A stretch of DNA of 64,000 nucleotides. Origin: Linum tenue. Its lineage: Eukaryota; Streptophyta; Magnoliopsida; Malpighiales; Linaceae. The DNA lies in contig CAMGYJ010000003.1 in NCBI GenBank assembly GCA_946122785.1, positions 2,976,001 through 3,040,000 of the forward strand. Reading direction: 5' to 3'. The notes beneath the pieces were generated by a model that saw nothing but the letters and a program-made list of their open reading frames with translations, searched no databases and was not told the origin of the DNA. Below, one piece after another: positions 46,749 to 58,973 of the stretch (positions are counted from its first letter, which is position 1; each line of letters opens with the position of its first letter). The translations under genes and the position numbers were made by a program.

Positions 46749-47834
46749 GAAACAATCTCGAGTGCACCTGAAACCAACAAAAGACTGCAACAAATTAAAA
46801 GAAACGGTGGACATCACTGCAGAAGAGAGACAACTCAGCGTTATAGTCCTCTGTTCAAACCAATAATAATGACTTAACCACCATGCAAAAATTAAAAGAA
46901 GTAATGTAGAAAATGCAAATGCAACCTCTTTCTTAAATAGTCATCAGACAGTTAGGGGGCAAACTGGGGCATAAAAACTGATAGTGCAAAGTTGATCAAT
47001 CAAATCAAGCGATCAAATGGTACAATGAAACAGTGGCCAAAGCAATGAATAAACCTATACCCGTCAATCAAGAGCAAAACTTGAAGAGAAACATACAATG
47101 ATTAGGAAAGTAACAATACCAAGCTAATCCAACAAATACAATGATATGCGTCCAGTGTGATGACGCAAATGCACCGATGCGATAATCAAAACATCTCAAA
47201 CTACACAAATTTAAGTATTTCGATTAAGATTCCCAGCATCCATATTTACCAACAGCATTGTTGGGGTTCTAAATGAAGGAGTTACAATGAAGAAACCGCA
47301 CCACAATTATCAGAAGACACTACTAAAGACTATCTCTATCATCAATTGGAAAACTTGGTCTAATGGGAAGTTCCAGAGGTGACCAACTGTTAGGGGCTCT
47401 TTTTGAGGTGAACAACTTGGAAGAACATCATTCACGAAGCTAACAGCAACTTGGCGGACAGATTATCAGTACTAGATCCTCTTCTAAGCAAAGTTGCTGC
47501 TCGAAGAATCAAACAACAATAAGAGAATCAATAAGAATCTCCTGCGATAGATGGTGTCAGCTTTTTCCTTCTCTTCTTGACGTTCTTGAACTATGGTGTC
47601 ATGAATAGATCCTTTGTTTGCGTATCCACTAATATAAACCTTACGGCGCACCCTTGCATAGGCTATTAAACCCCTAATGCAAAACTCTCAATTATATATA
47701 CTAACTGTTCCTCTACCCTCTAGGTACTTCTTTGTCAGACCAATCGCTCAAGTGTGAAAGCTAAATAGAAATAGAGGAAAGGTTAACGAGAATGAAATTA
47801 CCCATACCTCAAAATAGTGAAACATTAGCCGTGA

Positions 47835-47838
47835 CTAC

Positions 47839-47882
<44 letters not shown>

Positions 47883-49436
47883 TTTTATAATGAACTCTAC
47901 CGCATAAAGAAAAGAAAAGGAATATAAGAAGAATGATCAAACTCATTTCCGAAATTTGAGAATTAGATTGTACCTTTGACTTCTTTGAAATGCCAAACAT
48001 TAATAACTATGTTATAAATGAAGTCAGGAAATAGTTCCATCATGTCTTCCGTGATATGACTGTCAACCGATGCGATTTCACTTCCTTCAGCTGCAGTTCG
48101 ACCATCCTACAAAGAAAGAAAAATGTCAATTTGCCCTAGAAAACCCTTAATTATACACAAAAGATCTTATGTAAGACTTACACTAGTGGTATGATATAAA
48201 ATTCCTCGAATAAATGTGAGGATGGCCTCACCCCCTAACCTCCATACCACTATCGTGGGTGCCTGTCCACGTCCGCTTCTGCGTACTCTTTGTTGTTGCT
48301 GTAAAAGCTTCAGATCACGTCTCTGTCGAATGAAGTCACCCTCCTTTTTGTCAATATTCTCACAAGCTTCCACATAATGAGTGATTAAAGTCCCTTTCCA
48401 AGTACGCATTCCTTTGATCAGAGACTCTATGTGATCCATCATCTTTTGATTGAGCGGGTAACATGGCTGGATATATTGTCGAACATCTTGATTACAATTG
48501 CGAAAGTTATATAGAAACAAGACGAAGTTTATGGTTTCCTCTGCATCCCAAAGACATGGATGATTGCATATAAACTGGTACGTGTCCCTGATAAATATAC
48601 AACCGTGGTATGTTAAATTACAATTTCATTTGATCATGAAACAAATACATGGCGAGAAAGTTTTTGAATATTCTAGAAATACATACCAGAGGTTTGTTGG
48701 AGCAACCTTGTCACCTTCATCTCGAATAGCAGAAAGCGAAGTGGATAATTCATCAAGCTTACCAAGAAATCCAGATACATCAGCTGGAAGCGGAGACGGT
48801 CCTAGGTACCCAGCAATCACTTGCCTAAGTCTTGTGAAATCAAGAGACATATCATTGAATCTATCGTTGCCTTGATATACCACTTGTTCTGGAAGCTTGA
48901 GTAGAGCATCATCGACCAAGATGACTTTCTTTTCCTTTGCACTAGTAATGCTAAGGTCACTCAGAACTCTAGAAGAGAACAATATATCCTCTTGAATGGA
49001 GTCTCTCCCATATGGTAACCCCTGAAAATGTAGCTCAAAAATTTGTGCTAACAGCTTTCTGCCGTTAACAAAGAATTTCAATTACGCATCAATTTTCAGG
49101 GTTAAAGGCAGGACCAAATATAGAAATATTACCAAATACCTCAAAATAATTTTGGTGCCAGGGGTTAAGATCCTAGTCCTCGCTTGCTGACCAGTCGCGA
49201 ATGGTGGGAAATATTTTCTACCATCCATATAATTTTGTGGCCAAGTCTACTCAAACAAACAAAAAAATACAATAAAAACGTAGACAAAAGCTACAGACAG
49301 ATCCAAAATAGTGAAGAAGAAATTTTATACGTACAGGTTGAGCAGCTAAAGTCTCAAGAGAGTGTTGTAGACGACTATTTGTTGCCTCTCTTGCTGCTTT
49401 TTCAAGGTTCGCCTGCTCTGTTCTCGGTACACTAGG
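47835..49436 (-). pseudogene. Array gene fragment, copy 4
   Basis: Same exon set; fourteen Asp codons at the C-terminus, the longest run. Its 5' exon abuts the complete 5' LTR of copia element 2 (49437) at the same ACACTAGG/TGTTAG border seen in every unit. Confidence 0.75.
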
Positions 49437-49988
49437 TGTTAGAGTAGTCAAAGAGTAAAGGAAATACCACATTGGTGGGAGAAGGAAAGTGCAAGTTGTT
49501 TTTAAGTTTGCTTTCCACTTTAGTTATTGGATAAAGTGGGTAGTGGGCTTTTGGAAAAAGTGTGGGCTATTTAGTTTGACATATTAAATCGCACTACGCA
49601 CTTAGCACGTTTGCGCGACGCGTTCGGATTTGAATTTTTGGCTAATTAATTACCGGAATTATTTTAATTAATTAATTCGGATAATTATTTGATTTTGACT
49701 TTTGTGAAACGACGTAACCCTTCGGAAGGGAACTGCCGTTTTCACTATAAGAAGTCTTCTGCATCCGATGTTCTAGCCAACGTTCATCTTCTTCTCCTCG
49801 TTTTTCCTTCTCCAAAAACACAAACACAGAAGTCAGAAAGGTTGCTGCTTTCGGACTTTGGTTGAAGGGACTCCTGGGGGTGGTTTGCCTAATTCCTACC
49901 AGCAACGAAGTAGTGGGGGCAAATAACACTCTAAGGAGAGTGATCAAATCACGCCTTCAATCCGTTTCTCCATAGTGTTTCCCTGACA
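49437..49988 (+). repeat. 5' LTR of copia element 2
   Basis: 552 bp, TGTTAGAGTAGTC to TTTCCCTGACA; direct repeat of 54568-55119. Confidence 0.94.
49746..49752 (+). promoter_or_regulatory. Candidate TATA box in LTR of copia element 2
   Basis: TATAAGA follows CCGTTTTCAC at about 310 nt into the LTR, with the coding start about 270 nt downstream. The 3' LTR has the same site. Confidence 0.5.
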
Positions 49989-50015
49989 ATCTGAGAGTGT
50001 TATTTTCGTGTGATA

Positions 50016-53000
50016 ATGGATTCTGGAGTGGAGAGCACTTTGAAGGCGTATGCCTCTGATTCCAACAAACTCAATCGGTTTGATGGAACCAATTTCACCC
50101 GCTGGCAAGAGAAGATGAAGTTTCTGTTGACTGCTTTGAAGATCGTGTACATACTGGATCCTGATTTGGTGCCGCTAGAAGAACCACAAGACACTGACTC
50201 TGATGAATTGAAGGCTGAGCGCAAGAAGAGGAGTGATGACAGCCTGCTGTGCCGAGGATACATCCTCAATTCACTCTCTGATCGTCTCTACGATCTGTAT
50301 TCCCAGTTGGCGACCCCTACTGAGATTTGGACATCTTTAGAGAACCAGTACAAATCAGAGAAACAAGGCGCAGATAAGTTTGTTACATTCCAGTTCTTTG
50401 AATTTAGCATGACTGATAAGCGTTCAATTCTGGATCAAGTTCATGAATTCCTAATCCTGGCCTCCAAGTTCACTGCGTTGAAGATAACTCTTCCTGATGC
50501 GTTTCTGGTGGGGGCGATTATAGCGAAGTTGCCTCCATCATGGAACAATTATAGGAAGAAATTACTTCATACGTCAGAGGAGTTCACTTTGGAGCAGATT
50601 CAGAAGCACCTTAGGATCGAGGAGGAAACTCGTATCCGTGACAAGGATCTGAATTCGGAGGCACCATCAAGTTCCAAAGTGAATGTTGTGGAGAGCAAGA
50701 AGGGGAAGAAGAGAAAGGCCATGAATAATTCCAACAACCAGACCAACAACCAGAAGAATAAAAAGAAAAAGCCGTCCCCTATGTCCACTAAGAATTGTTT
50801 CAATTGTGGGCAATTGGGACATATTGTTCGCTTCTGTCCTAATGCAAAGAAGAACCAGAACGAAGGGGCTGCAAGTGCAAATGTGATTGAGAAAGTTGAG
50901 CCTAGTGAGATTGTTGCAATGATTTCTGACTTACATGTGAGTATGATTCAGGAATTGCACATGGCTGGAGTCATGACCAGTGCTGATTGGTGGTATGATT
51001 CGGGGGCAATTGCTCACATTTGCAACAAGAGAGCCATGTTCAAGGACTACACAGAGTCAACGGAGGGACACGAGGTTCTGTTGGGTGATCATCGCACGAT
51101 CAAGGTTCTTGGATCTGGAACCGTGGAGCTTTTCTTCACTTCGGGAAAGAAAGTTGTTCTCACCAATGTCCTTCACGTTCCTGATGTTAGAAAGAACTTG
51201 GTTTCTGGTTTCATGCTTTGTAAGAAGGGGATAAAAGTTGTGATAGAATCTGATAGGGTGATTCTGACCAAGGCTGGTATGTTTGTTGGGAAGGGCTATG
51301 TTAGTGATGGTATGTTTAAGCTAAGTATTGACAATGGTAATATTAATAATAAAGTTGATGGTTCTGCTTATATCGATGTGCATGCAAATTATAGTATAGA
51401 AAGTAATTCATTTGATTTATGGCATAATCGATTGGGGCATGTTAACTTTAAAACTCAGAAATATATGTCTAGGAATGGTTTAGTAATTTGTGGTGATGAC
51501 AGTGGAGATAAATGTGAAATCTGTGTGCAAGCTAAGATGAAGAGAAAGCCATTTCCTAAGTTAGTTGACAGGAAATCAGAATTGTTGGAATTAGTACATT
51601 CTGATATTTGTGAATTTCATGGTCAATTAACTAGAGGAGGATGTAGGTACTTCATTACTTTCATTGATGATAGTACTCGATTTACCTATGTCTATTTAAT
51701 GCGAACCAAGGATGAAGCCTTTGATAAGTTTAAGTTGTATAAATCTGTTGTTGAAACTCAAAAGGGTAGGAAAATACAGATCCTTCGAAGTGACAGAGGT
51801 GGAGAGTATTTTCCAAATAACTTTAACGAGTTTTGTGAGAAACATGGTATAATACATCAAAGGACTACTCCTTACATCCCACAACAGAATGGAGTAGCAG
51901 AGAGAAAAAATGTAGTTCTTTCTGACATGATTAATGCTATGTTGATGAATGCTAGTGCTCCAAACAATTTATGGGGTGAGGCTTTGCTAACAGCCTGCCA
52001 TGTACACAATAGGATTCCGTCTAAGAAGCTAAGGGAATCTCCCTATGAGTTGTGGAAGGGAAGGAAACCAAACTTGAGTTATCTTAGAGTTTGGGGCTGT
52101 CTTGCTTTCTACAGAGTCCCAGATCCTAAGAGAACTAAGTTAGGACCACGAGCTTTGAAAGGTGTTTTTCTTGGATATGCAGAAAACTCAAAAGCCTATA
52201 GGGTTCTAGATTTAGAATCTAATGTGGTTGTGGAATCGAGAGATGTTGAGTTCTTTGAGAACAAGTTTCGACGTGACTCTGCAAATGTAGAACCATGTCG
52301 AGTTACTTTTGTAGATTCCTCAAATGAGTCTATCTCTGCTCCCGCTTTTGACATTGGTTCTAGTAGCAAAAGGCCTTTAGATAACCCTGCTGCTAATGAA
52401 CCACGAAGAAGTCAAAGGGCTCGAAAGGAAAAGAGTTTTGGTCAAGAATTTATTGATCCTCAAGATATAGTCTTTCTTGTAGAGGGAGATAGGTTAAATA
52501 AGGTTACAAGAAAGATACCCATTTTGTTCCATGTGCAAGACGATCCCAAAACCTATCAAGAAGCAATGGCTTCTAGAGATTCTGCCTTTTGGAATGAGGC
52601 TGTTAATGACGAGATGGATTCGTTATTAATAAATAAGACTTGGGTTCTTGTGGATTTGCCTCCTGGATGTAAGGCTATTGGATGCAAATGGGTATTTCGC
52701 ATTAAGTATAACACGGATGGATCAATACATACCTTCAAAGCTAGATTGGTGGCAAAAGGGTTTAGGCAAAAAGAAGGAGTAGATTGCTTCGACACCTATG
52801 CACCAGTTGCAAGAATTACTTCCATAAGAGTGCTTTTAGCTTTGGCTTCTATTTACAATTTGCATGTACACCAAATGGATGTAAAGACGGCATTCTTAAA
52901 TGGTGAGTTAGATGAAGAAGTGTATATGGAGCAACCAGAAGGGTTCGTGTTGCCTGGAAATGAAGGAAAGGTGTGTAAATTGCAAAAGTCATTGTATGGA

Positions 53001-54083
53001 CTTAAGCAAGCACCTAAACAATGGCATGAGAAGTTTGATTACGTTGTCTTGGCTCATGGATTTTCACACAACTCTGCTGATAAGTGCATTTATTCAAAGT
53101 GCACAAAAGAGTATATGGTCATTATATGCCTTTATGTTGATGATATGTTGATAATAGGAACGAACATGAAAGGTATAAATGAGACCAAAGAGTATCTAAC
53201 TTCCTGCTTCGAAATGAAAGATCTTGGAGAAGTAGACACTATATTGGGCATCAAAGTAAAGAAACATAGTGGGGGTTTTGCTTTGAGTCAGTCACATTAT
53301 GTCGAGAAGATGCTCAAGAAATTCGAGCATTTGGATATAAAGGAGGCTAACACCCCTTATGATGCATCTTTTAAGCTTTGTGCGAATGAGGGAAGGGCAG
53401 TGGCACAAGTTGAGTATTCTAGTGCTATTGGAAGTTTGATGTATGCAATGGGATGTACTAGGCCCGATATTGCATTTGCGGTGGGCAAACTTTCTAGATT
53501 CACTAGTAATCCTAGTGCCGATCATTGGAGAGCTATAGGAAGAGTCTTTGGTTATTTGAAAAGAACCAAAGATTTGGGACTCTTCTATAGCAACTTCCCC
53601 GCTGTACTAGAAGCATATTCTGATGCTAGTTGGATCACGAGCGCTAGTGATAATAAATCCACAACATGATGGATTTTTACACTAGGTGGTGGAGCTGTTT
53701 CTTGGGCTTCGAAGAAACAAACATGTATTACACACTCCACTATGGAAGCCGAATTCCTAGCCCTTGCGGCGGCTGGAAAAGAAGCAGAATGGCTAAGGAA
53801 CATGTTGTTAGATATAGAGTTGTGGCCACAACCGATGCCAGCCATTTCTGTATTCTGTGATAGTGAGGCTACGTTGTCTAGAGCTTATAACAAGATTTAC
53901 AACGGTAAGTCAAGACACATTAGCCTAAGACATGATTACGTTAGGTATTTGATTACTAACGGAGTCATTTCTATTGTGTATGTAAGGTCGTGCAACAATT
54001 TGGCAGATCCTCTTACAAAGGGGTTGCCAAGAGGCATGATCTATGAGACATCCCAAGGGATGGGATTGAGACCTTTTGTATAG
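50016..54083 (+). pseudogene. Copia gag-pol polyprotein with one nonsense codon
   Basis: ATG 50016 starts gag of the UBN2 type (FDGTNFTRWQEKMKFLLTAL). A CCHC knuckle, CFNCGQLGHIVRFC, lies near 50800. The protease site is WWYDSGAIAHICNK near 50990. The integrase zinc region starts WHNRLGHVNF with CEICVQAKMKRK; the core has HSDICEF, RSDRGGEYF and QQNGVAERKN. RT has DTYAPVARITSIR and the catalytic YVDDMLIIG. RNase H starts YSDASWITSASDNKSTT and is cut by TGA at 53667-53669, where a glycine codon is expected; the same frame then continues ([43 protein letters not shown]) to a stop at 54081-54083. Only this codon prevents a full product; the RNase H tail is lost. Confidence 0.93.
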
Positions 54084-54555
54084 TTAGAAGTAATGGAAAC
54101 CCAACCTTTTCTTTAGATATTCCCTAATTAAAAGGTTCAATGTGGTAATAACAAGTTACTCTAACTGGGAACTAGTTTATTGTACAAGTAAATTAGTTGT
54201 AAGAAGGGTGAGTTGTAGGACTCTTAATGACGTTCATTTGGAATGTCACCTATGTGAGCATTTGGAGTGGTGCCGCTCTAACGAAAGTAAAGGTCAACTT
54301 TTGTATATGCTCATGAAACAGGATAAGCACATGGCCATAATAGTGCTACCCTTGTTGGTGGATGTGTTTTAGAGAAGAGACGAGTACGTGTGTGGTGTCT
54401 CCGGTTCTAGCTTTGGATCTTGACTCCTAGGCTTAAGCCCGTCATTGATTCGCTATGAACTTTGAGATGCTTACACTAAGTAAAGGTTCAAATCGAAAAG
54501 ATACCTTTATGTATGCGTTACTTGTTTGAGGCTGGTATTCTCGACTCTTATTGAC
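54084..54555 (+). other. 3' non-coding region of copia element 2
   Basis: No gene is seen between the pol stop and the polypurine tract. A 76-codon open frame here has no recognisable content. Confidence 0.65.
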
Positions 54556-54567
54556 TAAGTGGGGGAT
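54556..54567 (+). other. Polypurine tract of copia element 2
   Basis: AAGTGGGGGATT directly precedes the 3' LTR start. Confidence 0.82.
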
Positions 54568-55119
54568 TGTTAGAGTAGTCAAAGAGTAAAGGAAATACCA
54601 CATTGGTGGGAGAAGGAAAGTGCAAGTTGTTTTTAAGTTTGCTTTCCACTTTAGTTATTGGATAAAGTGGTTAGTGGGCTTTTGGAAAAAGTGTGGGCTA
54701 TTTAGTTTGACATATTAAATCGCACTACGCACTTAGCACGTTTGCGCGACGCGTTCGGATTTGTATTTTTGGCTAATTAATTACCGGAATTATTTTAATT
54801 AATTAATCCGGATAATTATTTAATTTTGACTTTTGTGAAACGACGTAACCCTTCGGAAGGGAACTGCCGTTTTCACTATAAGAAGTATTCTGCAGCAGAT
54901 GTTCTAGCCAACGTTCATCTTCTTCTCCTCGTTTTTCCTTCTCCAAAAACACAAACACAGAAGTCAGAAAGGTTGCTGCTTTCGGACTTTGGTTGAAGGG
55001 ACTCCTGGGGGTGGTTTGCCTAATTCCTACCAGCAACGAAGTAGTGGGGGCAAATAACACTCTAAGGAGAGTGATCAAATCACGCCTTCAATCCGTTTCT
55101 CCATACTGTTTCCCTGACA
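54568..55119 (+). repeat. 3' LTR of copia element 2
   Basis: 552 bp, same length as the 5' LTR, with a few substitutions such as GAAGTATTCTGCAGCAG versus GAAGTCTTCTGCATCCG. Its outer flank is the broken 3' end of the F-box pseudogene. Confidence 0.94.
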
Positions 55120-55181
55120 TCGAAGACACCATTCCGACCTGAGCAGCTAAACCAACGCGAGCTAAGAAACAATAACGCGAA

Positions 55182-56501
55182 TTAGATGCAGTTGCCTCGA
55201 ACCCCACTAGCTCTACCAGTTGCAGTAGCAGGGAGGAAGAACGATTGATGGGGTCCGATAAACACAGCGTGCCCATCCAAACTCCTCACTTCCCTCCAGC
55301 ACCAATTAGCATTCCTGCTGTCACACGAGCTGGTGCCTTGTGCTTGCGGGACTGTGACCAGCTTGTACACCTGGAACTTCAGAGGGAACATGTTGCAGCT
55401 GCGGCCGATGACATGGAGCTCTCCGTCGAGATGGCTCAAGTGATGATAGTGCAGTCTCTCCTCGCGGTAGAAATCGCAGCAGGAGTCGTAGTCGTCAGGA
55501 AATTCGCTCATCGCTCTGGAGAATGGGATTGCTCTTACGGCAGGTGAAAAGCCCTGTTTTAGTTGGTTGTGATCAATGACGTAGATGGTGCGGCAGTCCT
55601 CGACGTAGAGTTTGCCTCCAAAGTAGACGGCGTCATGGGGACGGTAGAAAATGTAGGTGTCCCTGCTGGTGAAACCCTAGCCGCCTTGTCCCCGGGAGGA
55701 CACATTGCACCAGGCCAGTTGGGGACTTGCGGTGGATAGAATGAACACGTGGCACTCTTCTTCGTCGGGAGAAGAAGAGATGATGGCTTTGAAGATGCAG
55801 CAGACATGGTCGGGGGATGAAGCTTGGAGCGGAGGGAGAGGGATGGAGGCGCCGGTGATTGGGTTGAGAAGGTAGAGTTAGAGCGGCCGGCGGTGATTAT
55901 TGGGTTCTTCAGGGGACCTTCCCCTGGCGGGGAGCGTGCGGAGGATCCAGCCGTCTTTGGAACCCAAGCAGTGAGCAGCACTTTTCCCGAAATGCTCATC
56001 GTCGGAGCCGTAGTAGTGATAAGAGTAGAAGTAATGGTCGTATTCATCGTCGTCGGAGGATTGGTCGTCGTCGTCGGAGTAGGAGGGATTGACGTAGGCG
56101 GCTAATTCGTCGTCGTGGAAGGAGGTGAGTAGATCGTGGTGCCGGCGGAGGTAGAGGTGGCGCTGGCCCATGGCGTCTGATATCTTGGATGGAGACGGGA
56201 AGAAAGAGAGCGTGGCACGTGGGATCGGCGGCGATGACCCCGGCGGAGGGGTGGTAGGGCAGAGCGTGGTGAGGGGATAAAACTCGTGGGTTTGGCCGCT
56301 GTTGTAGTAGGCCTCCGGTGGGGATTGCGATGCGGTGGTTTTGGATACGATCAATCCCGGCAGGGACGGCGGCCGCAGCCGGAAAACGGTGGTTCTCCAT
56401 GATTTGCAGACGCCGGAGAAGGCGGTGAGTTGGTAAAAGTTCTCCAAGTGCTCCGTAACTATTTTCTCCACTATGTCCTCCGGCAACCGGGAGTAATCCA
56501 T
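55182..56501 (-). pseudogene. F-box/DUF295 protein pseudogene
   Basis: It is a paralog of the intact gene at 62383-63893. ATG 56501 gives MDYSRLPEDIVEKIV and GVCKSWR, the F-box. A long acidic Asp/Tyr insertion follows (near residues 145-190), absent from the paralog. The common block SKDGWILRTLP then leads to TAA at 55878-55880. In the same frame the C-terminal domain continues with LLNPITGASIPLPPL, a TAG at 55677-55679, RPHDAVYFGGKLYVEDC and REVRSLDGHAVFIGPHQSF. A third stop, TAA at 55182-55184, replaces the Tyr expected after GVRGN. Beyond it similarity to the paralog fades within about 60 bp, next to the copia LTR end. Three stops make it non-functional. Confidence 0.85.
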
Positions 56502-57345
56502 CACGGTGGACAATTGGACAACGATAAATAATATTGTCAGGCTTGGCTGCCGGAGCACAAACAACTCAACAACCCAATTATAAGCTAGGGTTGAGTTCAC
56601 GTAAAGGTTTTAGTTACCGCTTTTCGCTGGATTTTCTCTTTACTTTGAATTGAGTTTTAGTTTTTACCAATGTTGTTAACATCTAGTCGAATTGTCTAGT
56701 CAGATGGATAAAATTAGTATTCGACCGTCAGGCCGGCTCGTATTAGAGAAAAGGCCGCTACAATCAGACTGGCCAGTCGGCAAACAATCGAAACGTTTAA
56801 CTGTTCGCACTGCTCAACTCATCATTCCACCATTTTTTATTTTTATATATGGATCGCCTAATTTTTTTAGAAAAATAAGAATTTCCCCACCATCTTGTCG
56901 ACTTGAGATTTGTCTGCTGCATCTACACTAAAAAGAAAGAATGAATGAACTCCCTTCATCCGTCGCTCTCACCCAGCTGCCTCGACCTTCTGCCAACGAA
57001 GCTTTCCATCTCCCATGTCGGAGCTCAATCATGCCGGCGATCCCAACGTCAGCGAAGCCTCCCAATGTTGGTGTTGGGCTGCTGGCGGTCTTTTCTTCTG
57101 GCTGCTTGGCTGCCATGCTCCCTCCGGCCAAGCCCCCCTGCTCCCTTGCCGACGGCACCTCTGAAGTTGAAGCTAAGTTAGACATATGCATTGTTGATTT
57201 TTTTGTCTTCCCCTCCTCTCTTTCGCTGTTGATCCTTAAAACATTCACATCAATCATACATGACACTCAATATGCAATTGCAAAGTGGATTGCACCAAAG
57301 TAGTAGACACTTGCAAAGATGCAAGTTTGCAAGTTACATACATAA
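56502..57345. other. Spacer with GC-rich block, no gene assigned
   Basis: A GC-rich block at 56940-57180 has open frames on both strands (plus 56941-57303, 120 codons; minus 57266-56928, 112 codons) but none with a recognisable domain. It may be a gene remnant. Confidence 0.45.
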
Positions 57346-57716
57346 GAGCATCTCCATTGGAATTGCAATTAGAATTGCATTATGACATGACATTCATTTG
57401 CAATTGCATTATGCAATTGCATTGATGTAGATGGCAATTGCATTGATGTAGATGACAATTACATCTTTGCAAGCTTGCATATAAAATGCAATTATGGAAT
57501 GCAAGTCACATCCTCTTTTTTATTATTAAATTATTCATTAATTTTATTATTTGAGTTTTTATGTTTTAATAAATTAAATAAAAAAATTAGTTGCAATTCC
57601 AAGTTAATTGCATTGATGTGGTGCAATGCAAGTAAGATGATTTGGATTGCAAAAAAAAAAAAAAAAATGAAGTAACAATAAAAAAAACAAATGCAATTGC
57701 ACCAATGGAGATGCTT
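57346..57716. mobile_element. MITE with GAGCATCTCCATTGG ends
   Basis: The left end GAGCATCTCCATTGG is inverted as CCAATGGAGATGCTT at the right end. TAA flanks both sides (57343-57345 and 57717-57719), as in PIF/Harbinger-type 3-bp duplications. The 371-bp interior is full of TGCAATTGCA palindromes and has no ORF. Similar TGCAATTGC motifs continue to about 57900. Confidence 0.75.
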
Positions 57717-57719
57717 TAA

Positions 57720-58630
57720 AAAAATAAAAATTTTCTTCTCTCTAGATTTATTTATATTTACTATACAATCACTTAAAACACTAATATTTGCAATTGCAGG
57801 TGAATTACATTGATGTAAATCAATGAAATAAAGTTGAGTTTGATTACATAAATAAATATTGAGATGATAAACATCATATATAATTGGTTTTGCATTTGCA
57901 TTATGTGCGAATGCTTTGATAAAAAACTCATCCGTAGTCGTCATTAAACGACCTTGCAGTTACCCACTTCTCCACTTTCCGTTGGAGGTTCCTGCAAGGT
58001 TTCTACTAGGGGTGTAATTTTGACCTTAAGACCCACTCACCCTCCGCTGAGGGTTGGGCTGAGTCAATTTGTCTACAAGGGCAGTTTAGGGATGTGCCAT
58101 CTTTTGACCCTATAAGGGTCGTGTCAACTTAGAGCCATGTCACTTTTTGACCCCTTAGCAACCACTAGTTTTAAAATTCCTCATACCAACTCATTGAACC
58201 TTTTTGTAAAGTTTCAAAAGTATAGGTACCAAATTGTAAAAAAATTGGGTACCAAAATGTAATTTTACCATCAAATTTTATGGACCTATATGTAAAAAAT
58301 AATTTTTAGGTACTGAATTGTAAGAACAAATAAATTTGGATACGAAAATGTAAATTTTTACAAATCAATCAGTACGTTGATTAGGACTGACCCACCGACC
58401 CGTCTGGTCCCACCCTAAAGGATCAAACATGGACAAAAAGGGAATAGGGGCGGAGCGAATCAATTATATATTTTGACCCTTAAGAGACGGGACGAACAAG
58501 GTCAGCGAATGGTAGGGGGTCAGAACAATTTTCAACCAGGACGGGTCGAGGCAATTTTCAGCAGTAAACCTTCTCTTGCCTTAATCTCACGCTCTTCACT
58601 TCTCTCCACATGAGTGACACGCGGGGCCAA
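57720..58630. other. Intergenic, nothing recognised
   Basis: A TGGGTACCAAAATGTAA-type AT-rich stretch (58200-58350) and a GGGTCGGGGC-rich stretch (58400-58560) look like old repeat DNA. No gene is seen. Confidence 0.5.
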
Positions 58631-58973
58631 GATCAGGTGACTAGGGGGGTCCCTTAGTCACATGACTAAGTCAATCTTAGTCATTGAAGCTTATTAAAAT
58701 CTAATGATTCAGATTTATCTAGTTTAATGAAGAGTAAGATGGTAATCACATAATTTATTTATTTATCAATTAAAACAAAATAAATAAAAAACATACAACC
58801 GCGCCGCAGCCCTCTCGTCCCGACCATTTTCTGGGAATTCTCTCGGGGGCGGGAGGGGAACTTTTTTGTGCCCGGAAACTTTCCCGGCATCTCCGGCCTC
58901 TTCCGGTTGGCGGTCCTGGGAATGGGAAATATATCCCCTCTCCATGGAGTTCCTCACATATATATATATATAT

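Larger units (their letters stand above)
38589..49436. repeat. Tandem array of about 2.95-kb units carrying gene and LTR pieces
   Basis: The anchor CTGACCAGTCGCGAATGG occurs at 38591, 40353, 43301, 46233 and 49187, giving unit lengths of 1762, 2948, 2932 and 2954 bp. The short first unit lacks a 1163-bp segment (equivalent to 40756-41918); the junction shows AAAT microhomology. Each unit contains minus-strand exons, the first 150-270 bp of a copia LTR and, in full units, a 1.05-kb spacer. Units are about 98-99 percent alike by eye, so amplification is recent. The right end passes directly into copia element 2, whose 5' LTR start is the same sequence. Confidence 0.95.
49437..55119 (+). mobile_element. 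Ty1/copia retrotransposon (element 2), nearly intact
   Basis: The 5683-bp element has two 552-bp LTRs (TGTTAG to CTGACA), gag-pol on the plus strand with one nonsense codon, and a polypurine tract. The LTRs differ at about eight or nine positions by eye, near 1.5 percent. The 5-bp flanks are CTAGG (left) and TCGAA (right), so there is no target duplication. With the LTR pieces in the array on the left, this suggests that recombination joined two originally separate flanks. Confidence 0.93.

Noticed and set aside
39030..49436. Assigning the array gene to the UFD2/E4 ubiquitin factor family
   Set aside because: A few short blocks looked alike from memory (around the exon D-E region) but conserved hallmark regions such as the U-box are absent and the similarity could be chance.
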